A stretch of DNA of 34,641 bases from Actinomycetota bacterium (GTDB lineage Bacteria; Actinomycetota; Acidimicrobiia; Acidimicrobiales; Ilumatobacteraceae). The notes beneath the pieces are model-generated. The model saw only the letters and a list, made by a program, of their open reading frames with translations, was not told where the DNA came from and searched no databases. The position numbers and the translations under genes were made by a program. Below are positions 22,925-30,990 of this stretch, in pieces (positions within the stretch are counted from its first letter, which is position 1; every line of letters starts with the position of its first letter). The DNA lies in the NCBI GenBank assembly GCA_026393475.1, contig JAPLAA010000027.1:1-34641 (forward strand), given 5' to 3'.

Positions 22925-23575
22925 TCAGGCGAACGCTGCTGCAGCGAGCTCGGGCTCGTTCGCCTCGATCGCGTCGACCATGCGCCGGGCCACCGCGGCG
23001 GGGTCGAGGCCGGGTCCGAACGAGGGCGCGCTCCCGGCGATCGCCCGACCCGTGAGACCGGTCTCGGTGTGGGGCGGGCGGAAGTCGGCGACGTGCACGC
23101 CGAGCCGCCGAGCCTCGCGGCGCAGCCCGGGGATCGCGTGCGAGATCGCCGCCTTCGACGCGCAGTACGGCACGAGGTTGGCGAGCGACTGCTCGGCGAC
23201 CACACCGCTGATCGTGGCGAAGAACCCCTTGCTCTCGGCGAGCGTGGGCAGCACCGCCCGAGCCAGCCACAGGGGGCCGAGCGCGTTGGTGAGGAACAGC
23301 TCCTCGATGACCGCCGGGTCGGTGACGACGAGGTCACCGAAGGCGACGATGCCGGCCGCGTTGATCACGCCGTCGAGGCGGCCCTGCGTGCCGAGGGCGC
23401 CGCGCACGATCGCGTCGCCGGCGTGGGAGTCGCGGAGATCGGCGACGATGTCGGGGCCGTGGCGACCGGCACCGAGCACCACGGCGCCCCGTGAGCGGAG
23501 TTCGGCGGTGAGCGCAGACCCGAGTCCACCGGTGGCACCGACGACCACCACGACCACACCGTTGAGTTCTCGCAC
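22925..23575 (-). CDS. Short-chain dehydrogenase/reductase
   Basis: The 216-residue SDR has a compact Rossmann fold. The nucleotide motif GATGGLGS is at about residues 12-19, NAAG at about 73-76, the catalytic Ser in ATISG (about 118), and YCASK (about 131-135) supplies the Tyr and Lys. It is about 30 residues shorter than most classical SDRs, lacking part of the substrate loop. The start is a GTG at 23575, because the longer upstream frame runs into the divergent promoter region. Substrate is unknown. It is 98 bp upstream of the aldehyde dehydrogenase on the same strand. Confidence 0.9.
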   Translation of the reverse strand: MRELNGVVVVVVGATGGLGSALTAELRSRGAVVLGAGRHGPDIVADLRDSHAGDAIVRGALGTQGRLDGVINAAGIVAFGDLVVTDPAVIEELFLTNALGPLWLARAVLPTLAESKGFFATISGVVAEQSLANLVPYCASKAAISHAIPGLRREARRLGVHVADFRPPHTETGLTGRAIAGSAPSFGPGLDPAAVARRMVDAIEANEPELAAAAFA

Positions 23576-23660
23576 ACAGGCATAGTGGCGCGTGGGTGCG
23601 CGGCATTGGAAGTCGATGCCCGACACGCTGGGGTGACACCGCTCACGCCAACATGTCGTC

Positions 23661-24746
23661 ATGACCGAACCGACCACCCGCCCGCCCGATGCGGACCAGG
23701 ACCAGCGGCCGACCCAGCTCCACGAGCTCGGCTTCTACGGCCTCGCCGGGGCACCCCGGTCGCCGGCCGACCTGATCCAGGAGTGCCGCGACGGCGAGGC
23801 GCTCGGCCTCGGCACCGTCTTCCTCAGCGAGCGCTTCAACATCAAGGAGATCGCCACCATCAGCGGTGTCGCAGGCGCGGTCACCGATCGGCTGCGGATC
23901 GCGACCGGCGTCACCAACCACAACACCCGTCACCCGGTGGTCACCGCGAGCTACGCGACGACGATGCACCGGCTCACCGACGGCCGGTTCGTGCTCGGCA
24001 TCGGTCGGGGCATGGACCGAATGTTCGACGCGTTCGGACTCCCGCGCATCACCACCGCGCAGCTCGAGGACTTCACCGGGTTGATGCGCCGCCTGTGGCA
24101 CGGCGAGGTCGTCGTCGGCCACGACGGCCCGAGCGGCTCGTGGCCGGTGCTGGCGCTCGACCCCGACTTCCGCGAGGACATCCCGTTGCTGCTGAGCGCG
24201 TTCGGACCGCAGAGCCTGCGCCTCGCCGGCAGAGCCTTCGACGAGGTGCTGCTGCACACGTTCTTCACCGACGAGACCCTCCAGCGGTGCGTGCGCACGG
24301 TGAAGGGCGCGGCCGAGGAGGCCGGTCGCGACCCGGGCGACGTCACCGTGTGGAGCTGCTTCGCCGTCGTCGGCGACTGGTTGCCCGAGGACCTGCGGCT
24401 CAAGAAGACCGTCGGCCGGCTGGCCACCTACCTCCAGGCCTACGGCGACCTGATGGTCCGCACCAACGACTGGGATCCTGCGGTGCTGGCGCGGTTCCGC
24501 GCGGACCCGTTCGTGGCCGGCTTCCGCGGTGCCCTCGACGGCAAGGCCACGACCGCCGAGCTCGAGCACGTCGCGACGCTCATCCCCGACGAGTGGTTGG
24601 CGCCGGCGGCGACGGGGAGCCCCGAGCAGTGCGCGGCCGCGGTGGCGCACCAGCTCGACCTGGGCGCCGACGCGGTGATCCTGCACGGCGCGGCGCCGAG
24701 CGAGCTCGCGCCGGTCGTCGAGGCGTACCGGCGACTCGGCCGCTGA
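23661..24746 (+). CDS. LLM-class F420-dependent oxidoreductase (TIGR03857-like)
   Basis: The 361-residue luciferase-like barrel protein shows the family pattern. It has an N-terminal HELGFYGLAG strand, FLSERFNIKE (about 55-64), TGVTNHNTRHPVV (about 81-93) and GRFVLGIGRGMDRMFDAFG (about 108-126). The C-terminal part has GSPEQCAAAV and GADAVILHG. These enzymes normally use reduced F420, common in actinobacteria, to reduce or oxidise hydrophobic substrates. Assignment to the TIGR03857 subgroup is from memory of the motif set and is tentative. It is divergent from the SDR gene with an 85-bp shared promoter region and is followed by an unrelated ABC transporter. Confidence 0.9.
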   Translation: MTEPTTRPPDADQDQRPTQLHELGFYGLAGAPRSPADLIQECRDGEALGLGTVFLSERFNIKEIATISGVAGAVTDRLRIATGVTNHNTRHPVVTASYATTMHRLTDGRFVLGIGRGMDRMFDAFGLPRITTAQLEDFTGLMRRLWHGEVVVGHDGPSGSWPVLALDPDFREDIPLLLSAFGPQSLRLAGRAFDEVLLHTFFTDETLQRCVRTVKGAAEEAGRDPGDVTVWSCFAVVGDWLPEDLRLKKTVGRLATYLQAYGDLMVRTNDWDPAVLARFRADPFVAGFRGALDGKATTAELEHVATLIPDEWLAPAATGSPEQCAAAVAHQLDLGADAVILHGAAPSELAPVVEAYRRLGR

Positions 24747-24779
24747 CCTCACGGCGCACGACGCGCGCCCTGTGCAGGA

Positions 24780-24809
24780 TTGACGCATCCGCCGCCGCTC
24801 TGACAGGGT
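24780..24809 (+). promoter_or_regulatory. Candidate promoter of the FtsX-type ABC operon, leaderless
   Basis: TTGACG (24780-24785), an 18-bp spacer and CAGGGT (24804-24809) precede the GTG start by 6 nt. Confidence 0.45.
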
Positions 24810-24815
24810 GGTGCC

Positions 24816-25949
24816 GTGTTCCTCGCGCTGTCGGAGATGCGCCGCGCCAAAGTGCGGTTCGGGCTCCTCGCCGGAGCGGTCGGCCTCCTGGTGTTCCTCA
24901 TCCTGTTCCAGCAGGCGTTGCTCACCGGACTCGTCAACCAGTTCATCGGTGCGCTGAAGAACCAGTCCGCCGACGTGCTCGTCTTCAACGCACAGGCCCG
25001 CAAGAACCTCGAAGGGTCGATCATCCTCCCCGACCAGGCGGCCGCGATCGCGGCGGTCGAGGGCGTGGACGTGGCGGCGCCGCTCGGCGAAGGCACGTTC
25101 ACGGTGCTGGCCGGCGGCGAGGAGACGGACGCGGTGATCTTCGGCTACGAGCTCGGCGGACCGGGCGCGCCGACGACGCTGATCGAGGGCCGGCTGCCCG
25201 AGGTCGGTGGTGAGGCCGTGGCGTCCAGCCGCAACGCCGCCGACGGATTCGACATCGGCGACACCGTCACCGTCGTGCCCAACCCGGGCGGCACGGCCAC
25301 GACGTTCACCGTGGTGGGCCTCGCGAGGGAGATCAACTACTCGGTCTCGCCGACGTTGTTCACCGACTTCGCCGGGTTCGAGACGGCGCGCCGTGCGGTG
25401 AACCCCGACGCCACCCAGGTGCTGCCGTCGGTGATGGCCGTTCGCGTCGTCGCTGGTGCCGATCCGGCCGAGGTCGCCGACGCGATCACCGCCGCGGTCG
25501 AGGGCACCGAAGGGCTCACCCGCCAGCAGGCCGTCGACGAGTCGCCCGGCGTCGCCAGCGTGCGGCAGAGCTTCTCGGTGATCCTGCTGCTCTTCTATCT
25601 CGTCGTGCCGCTCGTGACCGGTCTGTTCTTCCTGATCGTCACGTTCCAGAAGGCGGGTGCGCTCACGCTGCTCCGCGCCATCGGCTCGCCGGCCGGTCCG
25701 CTCGTGCGTTCGTTGCTCATCCAGGTGGTGGCGGTCGTGCTGTCCGGGGCCGTGCTCGCGACGGGGCTGTTCTGGCTCGCGTCGCTCGGCGGCGGGGGCG
25801 GTCTCGGCATCACGGTCGAACCGATGCCGGTGATCACCACCACCCTCGTGGTGCTCGTGCTCGCGCTGCTCACCTCGTTCGCAGCGGTCCGCCGCGTGCT
25901 GCGCATCGACCCGATCGCCGCCACGACCGGCGCGGGGGTGCAGGTCTGA
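24816..25949 (+). CDS. ABC transporter permease, FtsX/MacB (DevC-like) type, first subunit
   Basis: The 377-residue permease has one N-terminal helix (about 15-40), then a large outer MacB-like domain (about 45-245), and three C-terminal helices (about 255-285, 300-328, 340-362), the FtsX layout. Its opening LALSEMRRAKVRFGLL resembles DevC-type permeases. It would work with the second permease and the ATPase that follow, moving lipids, peptides or proteins out of the membrane or coupling ATP use to outer-domain movement. The start is a GTG. Its stop overlaps the next start (TGATG). No DevB-like adaptor is encoded nearby, as expected for a cell without a typical outer membrane. Confidence 0.92.
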   Translation: MFLALSEMRRAKVRFGLLAGAVGLLVFLILFQQALLTGLVNQFIGALKNQSADVLVFNAQARKNLEGSIILPDQAAAIAAVEGVDVAAPLGEGTFTVLAGGEETDAVIFGYELGGPGAPTTLIEGRLPEVGGEAVASSRNAADGFDIGDTVTVVPNPGGTATTFTVVGLAREINYSVSPTLFTDFAGFETARRAVNPDATQVLPSVMAVRVVAGADPAEVADAITAAVEGTEGLTRQQAVDESPGVASVRQSFSVILLLFYLVVPLVTGLFFLIVTFQKAGALTLLRAIGSPAGPLVRSLLIQVVAVVLSGAVLATGLFWLASLGGGGGLGITVEPMPVITTTLVVLVLALLTSFAAVRRVLRIDPIAATTGAGVQV

Positions 25950-27037
25950 TGAACCTCGCGCTCACCGAACTCCGCCGTCGGCCGAGCCGGTTCACGGTCG
26001 CGACCGTGGTGCTCACGTTCCTCAGCCTGCTGTTGCTGCTGCTGGGCGGCCTGCTCGACGGTCTGTACCTCGGCTCGACCGGCGCGATCCGGGCCCAGGA
26101 GGCCGACGTGATCGTCTACTCCGACAGCGCCCGCGACTCGTTCCTGCGCAGCCGCATCACGCCCGACATGCGCGAGGTGGTCGAGGGTGTCGACGGAGTC
26201 ACCGAGGTCGGCGGGCTCGGGTTCACGCTGCTCGGCGCGACCGTGCCCGGCGAGAGCGACCTCGCCGACGTCGCGGTCGCGGGCTACGAGCTCGCGCCGT
26301 CCGGTGTCCCTGCCCCGCCGCCCGCCGGCCACGCCTGGGCCGACGATCGCCTGCGTGACGCAGGCGTCGCGATCGGTGACACCCTGCTCGTCGGACCGGC
26401 GGCGACACCGATCGTGGTCGACGGTTGGGTGGAGGACACCAACTATCTCCTCCAGGGCGGGCTGTGGGTCACGCTCGACACCTGGCGTGCCGTGCAGAAC
26501 GCGAATCGTCCCGACGCCTTCCTCGCCGACGGCGTCGTCCAGGTGCTCGTCGTCCGGGGTGAGGGCGACATCGGTCCGGCGATCGACGCCGCCACCGGAT
26601 CCACCTCCTCGCTCACCCGCGACGAGGCGGTGAACGCACTGCCCGGCGTGAAGGAACAGCGCAGCACCTTCAACGCGATCATCTACAGCACGCTCGCCGT
26701 CGTGCTCGCCGTGGTCGGGCTGTTCTTCTCGCTGCTCACGCTCGAACGCACCGGTCTGTACGGCGTGCTGAAGGCGATCGGCGCGTCGACCCGTCGTCTG
26801 TTCGTCGGCGTCGTGTTGCAGGCGGTGGTGGTCGCGGTGATCGCGTTCGTGATCGGTGGTGCGCTCGCCACGCTCGCCGACCGTGCCTTGCCCGCCGACG
26901 TACCGCTGCAGCTCACCACCGGCCGCTACGTGTTCACCTTCGTCGCCCTCATCGTCGCCGCGGTGCTCGGCAGCGCCGTGTCGCTGCGCCGTGTCACCCG
27001 CATCGATCCTGCCTCAGCCATCGGGAGTGCCGCATGA
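25949..27037 (+). CDS. ABC transporter permease, FtsX/MacB type, second subunit
   Basis: The 362-residue protein has the same layout as the preceding permease: a helix at about 15-40, an outer domain of about 200 residues, and three helices at about 242-268, 285-310 and 325-345. The two look like paralogues that form a heterodimer. Matching features are the N-terminal LTELRRRPSRFTV, the DEAVNALPGVKEQRSTF segment before the second helix (DESPGVASVRQSF in the partner) and RRVTRIDPASAIG at the C-terminus (RRVLRIDPIAATTG in the partner). Its stop overlaps the ATPase start (ATGA). Confidence 0.92.
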   Translation: MNLALTELRRRPSRFTVATVVLTFLSLLLLLLGGLLDGLYLGSTGAIRAQEADVIVYSDSARDSFLRSRITPDMREVVEGVDGVTEVGGLGFTLLGATVPGESDLADVAVAGYELAPSGVPAPPPAGHAWADDRLRDAGVAIGDTLLVGPAATPIVVDGWVEDTNYLLQGGLWVTLDTWRAVQNANRPDAFLADGVVQVLVVRGEGDIGPAIDAATGSTSSLTRDEAVNALPGVKEQRSTFNAIIYSTLAVVLAVVGLFFSLLTLERTGLYGVLKAIGASTRRLFVGVVLQAVVVAVIAFVIGGALATLADRALPADVPLQLTTGRYVFTFVALIVAAVLGSAVSLRRVTRIDPASAIGSAA

Positions 27038-27807
27038 GCTCGTCCAACCCGTCCGATTCGTCCGCCCCGTCGGGCGCCGCCGTCCTCGCCACCGCACCAG
27101 CGCTGCGGCTCGACGGCATCCGCAAGGTGTACGGCACCGGCGAGAACGCGATCGTCGCCGTCGACCATGCGTCGCTCACGGTCGGTGGTGGCGAGATCGT
27201 CGCCCTCCTCGGCCCGTCGGGGTCGGGCAAGACGACACTGCTCTCGATCGCGGGTGGTCTCCTCGCCGCCACCGAGGGCACGGTGGTGGTGGGCGGTGAG
27301 GACATCAGCGGCCACTCCCCGCGAGAGCTCACCGAGTTCCGCCGTTCGAAGGTCGGCTTCGTGTTCCAGTCGGTCAACCTGGTGCCGTTCCTCACGGCCG
27401 AGGAGAACTTGCTCGTGGTGTCCGAGCTCGCCGGCGCCCGGGGTGCCGCTCGCAAGCAGGCCAGGACACGTGCGAAGGAGCTGTTGGCCGAGCTCGGGCT
27501 GTCGCACCGCGCCGGCAACCTGCCCGCCCAGTTGAGCGGTGGCGAGCGTCAGCGTGTGGCCATCGGTCGGGCGCTGTTCAACAGCCCGGCGCTCGTGCTG
27601 TTCGACGAGCCGACCTCGGCGCTCGACACCAAGATCGGCGAGCAGGTGATGGAGCTGATCCAGGCGGAGATGCGGTCGCGTGGCACCGCTTCGGTGATCG
27701 TCACCCACGACACGCGCATGACCCACTACGCCGATCGCACCGTGCGGATCGTCGACGGCGTGCTCGGTCTCGCCGACGCTGCCGGCGACGTTTCCGGCGA
27801 CCACTGA
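27034..27807 (+). CDS. ABC transporter ATP-binding protein, LolD/MacB type
   Basis: The 257-residue ATPase carries Walker A GPSGSGKTT (about 64-72), Q-loop FVFQSVNLVPFLT (about 108-120), signature LSGGERQRVAIGRAL (about 167-181), Walker B VLFDEPTSALD (about 188-198) and switch HD in VIVTHDTRM (about 223). A 25-residue serine/alanine-rich N-terminal tail precedes the domain. It is translationally coupled to two FtsX-type permeases and completes the transporter. The stop is the first base set of a 12-bp tandem repeat in the gap to the convergent gene. Confidence 0.96.
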   Translation: MSSSNPSDSSAPSGAAVLATAPALRLDGIRKVYGTGENAIVAVDHASLTVGGGEIVALLGPSGSGKTTLLSIAGGLLAATEGTVVVGGEDISGHSPRELTEFRRSKVGFVFQSVNLVPFLTAEENLLVVSELAGARGAARKQARTRAKELLAELGLSHRAGNLPAQLSGGERQRVAIGRALFNSPALVLFDEPTSALDTKIGEQVMELIQAEMRSRGTASVIVTHDTRMTHYADRTVRIVDGVLGLADAAGDVSGDH

Positions 27808-27869
27808 CCTCGCCGCCGACCTGGCCGCCGACCTGGCCGCCTCCTTCGCCGGACGACTCGCCGGACGGC
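27806..27869 (+). repeat. 12-bp tandem repeats after the ABC ATPase stop
   Basis: Three units of GACC(T)CGCCGCC/GACCTGGCCGCC type start within the stop codon (27806, 27818, 27830). A second pair of 12-bp units, TCGCCGGACGAC and TCGCCGGACGGC (27846-27869), follows. The second pair includes a short CGCC/GGCG stem that might aid termination between the convergent genes. Confidence 0.8.
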
Positions 27870-27878
27870 GGGCCGTGC

Positions 27879-28286
27879 TCAGCGGGCGCGCATGCGGTTG
27901 TTGCGCGGGTTGTGCTCGACCTCGGCGAGCCCGAGTGCCTCCATCAGGGGCGGGACGTACATGCCGAACCGTCCGCGGAGGCCCTTCTTCAGGCCGTACC
28001 AGCCGCCGACCGGATTGTCGGCGGAGCGACCCCACGCCTCGACGGTGCCGTCCTTGGCGGGCTTCTGTTCGTCGGCGGACCCGAGCTCCATCCAGTCGCC
28101 GTGGGCGGTGAGCATCGCGTGGAGGTCGTCGACGCAGCGGGCGTCGTACAACAGCACGGTCTTGCCGACGGTGCACACGATCACGGCGACGCCGCCGCGG
28201 GTGTCGCGGTGCATCGTGTACTCGGAGGTGAGCGGCGGGGTCTTCAACTGCCAGGGATCGTCGGGTGTGCCTGAGCCGATGGTCAT
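27879..28286 (-). CDS. Conserved actinobacterial hypothetical protein
   Basis: The 135-residue soluble protein has a strong start: ATG 28286 preceded by AGGAGGA at good spacing, the best Shine-Dalgarno in the window. Notable conserved-looking segments are GTPDDPWQLKTPPLTSEYTM (residues 6-25), LLYDARCVDDLHAML (about 45-59), GDWMELG (about 63-69), and a C-terminal NPVGGWYGLKKGLRGRFGMY (about 91-110) ending in a basic NNRMRAR. I recall similar actinobacterial proteins annotated only as hypothetical or as a DUF, possibly DUF6855, but cannot confirm this. It has no signal peptide, membrane segment or recognisable catalytic motif. It is convergent with the ABC operon and divergent from the LarA-like gene. 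Confidence 0.8.
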   Translation of the reverse strand: MTIGSGTPDDPWQLKTPPLTSEYTMHRDTRGGVAVIVCTVGKTVLLYDARCVDDLHAMLTAHGDWMELGSADEQKPAKDGTVEAWGRSADNPVGGWYGLKKGLRGRFGMYVPPLMEALGLAEVEHNPRNNRMRAR

Positions 28287-28408
28287 GAGCGTCCTCCTGT
28301 GCACGTCGGTGCGGTGCGCTGAGCGTCCATCTGGACACCGATGAGCACCCCTGTCAACCATCCGGGAGGGCGGTTCACGCGATCGGACCGTCGCTGCGGA
28401 TGCTCCGC

Positions 28409-28414
28409 TACGGT
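28409..28414 (+). promoter_or_regulatory. Candidate -10 of the LarA-like gene, leaderless
   Basis: TACGGT lies 6 nt before ATG 28421 and supports that start over an in-frame ATG at 28400. Confidence 0.4.
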
Positions 28415-28420
28415 GCGGCC

Positions 28421-29677
28421 ATGAGCCCCTGGGAACAACTCGTCGCCGGCGTGGAACTGCCGTTCCACCCCGACCTGGTCGTGCCGGAACTGCACGAGGT
28501 GCGGCTGCCGATCCCGCAGCCCCCCGCCGTCGGCGACGTGGCCGCCGTTGCGCACGAGCGCGTGGTCGGCGCATTGGCCGGCTCGATCACCCCGGGCATG
28601 ACCGTCGCGGTCGGCGGCGGCAGCCGTGGCCTGACCGACCGGGTCGGGCTGATGCGCGGCACGATCAGCGGCCTGCGCGCACTGGGCGCCGAGCCGTTCG
28701 TCGTGCCGGCGATGGGCAGCCACGGTGGCGCCACGGCCGAGGGGCAACGGAAGATGCTCGAGTCGCTGGGCATGACCGAGGAAGCGGTCGGCGCCGAGAT
28801 CCGGGCGACGATGGAGACCGTCGAGGTCGCGCGCACCTCGGGTGGCATGCCGATCTATCTCGACCGCCACGCGGCATCGGCCGATCGCATCCTGCCCGTC
28901 AACCGCGTGAAGCCGCACACCTGCTTCAAGGGCCCGATCGAGAGCGGCTGCACGAAGATGGCCGTGGTCGGCTTCGGCAAGCAGCCGGGCGCCGCACAGA
29001 TCCACTCGTGCGGACCCGTGGAGATGCGCGACCGTCTGCTCGACGGCATCGCCGCGCTGCGCGGCACCGGGCGCCTGCTCGGCGGCGTCGCCTCGATCGA
29101 ATCGGTCAGCGGCGACGTCGTGCGGATCGAGGCGCTCACCGGCGACGAGGTGGGCGGCGACGCCGAGCGCGAGCTCACCGAGTTCGCCCGCGGGCTGGTG
29201 CCGCCGTTGCCGTTTCCCGAGATCGACGTCCTCGTGATCGAACACGGCGGGAAGGACATCAGCGGCACGACGATGGACCCCAACGTCACGGGCAGGTTCT
29301 GGGTGCACGGCCTGCCCGACGGCGAGTCGCCGACGGTGTCGACGATCGTCCTGCTCGGCATCACGCCCGTGTCGGGCGGCAACGTCCTCGGCATCGGATT
29401 CGCCGACTTCATCCCGGTCTCGGTCGCCGAGCAGATCGACTTCGCCAAGACCTACATCAACTGCTTCACGGCGGGCCCGAGCGGGGTGCGACGCAGCCGG
29501 ATGCCGATGGTGCTGCCCACGGAGCAGGACTGCATCAAGGCGGCGGTCAGCATGTGCGGCAAGGGACTCGACGAACCCAAGCGTGTCGTGCGCATCACGA
29601 ACACCCTGCACCTCACCTCCTGCTGGGTGAGCGACGCGCTCCTGGCCGAGCTCCCGGCGGGCGTCGAGCGGATCTGA
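28421..29677 (+). CDS. LarA-like (DUF2088/lactate racemase-type) protein
   Basis: The 418-residue protein resembles the LarA superfamily, whose founding member is the nickel-pincer lactate racemase of about 420 residues. Visible features are a Rossmann-like start with VAVGGGSRGLTDRVG (about 67-81), PAMGSHGGATAEGQRKML (about 99-116), NRVKPHTCFKGPIESGCTKM (about 159-178), and HGGKDISGT (about 278). The His of KPHT and the downstream Lys are in positions like the LarA catalytic residues, but the sequence differs from true LarA and no larB, larC or larE gene is nearby. Racemase or epimerase activity is therefore only a guess. It stands alone. Confidence 0.75.
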   Translation: MSPWEQLVAGVELPFHPDLVVPELHEVRLPIPQPPAVGDVAAVAHERVVGALAGSITPGMTVAVGGGSRGLTDRVGLMRGTISGLRALGAEPFVVPAMGSHGGATAEGQRKMLESLGMTEEAVGAEIRATMETVEVARTSGGMPIYLDRHAASADRILPVNRVKPHTCFKGPIESGCTKMAVVGFGKQPGAAQIHSCGPVEMRDRLLDGIAALRGTGRLLGGVASIESVSGDVVRIEALTGDEVGGDAERELTEFARGLVPPLPFPEIDVLVIEHGGKDISGTTMDPNVTGRFWVHGLPDGESPTVSTIVLLGITPVSGGNVLGIGFADFIPVSVAEQIDFAKTYINCFTAGPSGVRRSRMPMVLPTEQDCIKAAVSMCGKGLDEPKRVVRITNTLHLTSCWVSDALLAELPAGVERI

Positions 29678-29722
29678 CACCTCCCTGCGAGCGGCCTCAA
29701 CGGGCCCGAGGGGCAGGCGAAA

Positions 29723-29751
29723 CTCAAGCGAGCAGCATCGCCGACCGATGA
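29723..29751 (+). promoter_or_regulatory. Candidate motility-type promoter of the FIST-GGDEF-EAL operon
   Basis: CTCA (29723-29726), 17 bp, then ACCGATGA (29744-29751) resembles a sigma-28 (FliA/SigD) promoter, whose -10 core is GCCGATAA. The GTG start follows 7 nt later. One mismatch and one spacing shift from the classical form make this tentative. Confidence 0.35.
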
Positions 29752-29758
29752 TCCACGT

Positions 29759-30982
29759 GTGATCGCGGAGACATTCACCTGGCGCGCGGCCGACGGGTGG
29801 TCGCCCGCTGCCCCGGCCCCGGACGGCCGGGCCTCGCTCGTGCTCCTCATGGGCGATCGGGGCGTGATCGACACCGCAACTGAGCTGGGCCTCGACCCAC
29901 TGGGCGAACTCGCCGCGGTGTGGGACGGTCACGGCCTGCTCGGCTGGTCGACGGACGGACAGGCGATCGGTGGCGTCGTCCACGACGACGCGCTGGTCGC
30001 GACGGTGGTCCGCTTCGATTCGACGAGGGTGCACTCGGCCACCGCTGCGCTGCGGACAGCGGGGTCGGCACGTCGTGCCGGTCGCGACGTCGCGGAGACG
30101 CTGGCGGAGGCGGAGGCGGACCTGCGCGTCGTGATGGTCGCGGCCGACGGTGTGCTGCTGAACGGGTCGGCGATCGCCGCCGGCATCACCGACGTGCTGC
30201 CCGACGTACAGGTGATCGGTGTGCTCGCCGCCGACGGGTCACGCTACGAGCGGGCCTGGACGCTCGTGTCGGGCGCTGCCGAGTCCGGACACGTGTGCGC
30301 GGTCGGTCTCTACGGCGACCGGCTCGAGATCGCCCACGGTGCCGGCACGGGCTGGACACCGGTCGGGCCCGAGCGGCTCGTGACCAACACGATCGGCAAC
30401 GTGATCCACGAACTCGACGGGCAGACCGCGACCGAGCTCTACCGCGACTACCTCGGCCCACTCGCGGACGACCTCGTCGCGAACAGCTCGATGCTGCCGA
30501 TGGAGGTCCGCGACCTCGACGACCACGTGACCGTGCGATCGCCGCGACGGTTCCACGCCGACGGGTCGGTGGCGATGTCGGGCGACGTCCCGCAGGGGGC
30601 CACGGTCCGCCTGCTGCGTGCGTCGCCGGCCGATCTCGCCCACGACGCCGCCCTCGCGGCGAAGGCCGCCCACCTCGACGACGCAGGGCTCTGCCTCGTG
30701 GTGAGCGCCGCCGGCCGTCGCCGTGTGCTCGGCCAACGCGTCGAGGACGAACTCGATGCCGTGATCGACGCGATGTCGCCCGCGACCCCGGTGGTCGCGT
30801 GCTGGGCGTACGGCGCCCTCGCTCCCACCGAACTCGGCCTCGACGTCGTCGACGAGACGATCTGCATCACCACGGTCCGCGAGCGTCCGGTGAGCAGTCC
30901 CGACCTCCCGCACGACGCCGACGCGCCCGATCCCCAGCAGCACCAGCAGCACCAGCAGAACCAGCAGAACCAGGAAGGCTGA
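29759..30982 (+). CDS. FIST domain sensory protein
   Basis: The 407-residue soluble protein has a FIST N domain (about 30-225), with the repeated small-residue turns LLGWSTDGQAIGG and VIGVLAADGSRYERAW, and a FIST_C domain (about 230-380), with YRDYLG and SPRRFHADGSVAMSGDVPQG. FIST domains are thought to bind small ligands such as amino acids and usually occur with chemotaxis or c-di-GMP proteins. The next gene, 8 bp downstream, is a GGDEF-EAL protein, so FIST probably provides its input. The GTG start is likely leaderless. The C-terminus carries a Q-rich repeat from a 9-bp DNA repeat (30935-30970). Confidence 0.92.
   Translation: MIAETFTWRAADGWSPAAPAPDGRASLVLLMGDRGVIDTATELGLDPLGELAAVWDGHGLLGWSTDGQAIGGVVHDDALVATVVRFDSTRVHSATAALRTAGSARRAGRDVAETLAEAEADLRVVMVAADGVLLNGSAIAAGITDVLPDVQVIGVLAADGSRYERAWTLVSGAAESGHVCAVGLYGDRLEIAHGAGTGWTPVGPERLVTNTIGNVIHELDGQTATELYRDYLGPLADDLVANSSMLPMEVRDLDDHVTVRSPRRFHADGSVAMSGDVPQGATVRLLRASPADLAHDAALAAKAAHLDDAGLCLVVSAAGRRRVLGQRVEDELDAVIDAMSPATPVVACWAYGALAPTELGLDVVDETICITTVRERPVSSPDLPHDADAPDPQQHQQHQQNQQNQEG
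30935..30973 (+). repeat. 9-bp coding repeat in the FIST gene C-terminus
   Basis: Four in-frame units of CAGCAGCAC or CAGCAGAAC plus one CAG encode QQHQQHQQNQQNQ. The tract looks like a recent slippage product and is probably disordered. Confidence 0.9.
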
Positions 30983-30990
30983 CCGGCCCC

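Noticed and set aside
30935..30973. CAG repeat as a regulatory microsatellite
   Set aside because: It is in frame, within the coding region, and its units are multiples of three, so length change would not alter the frame.
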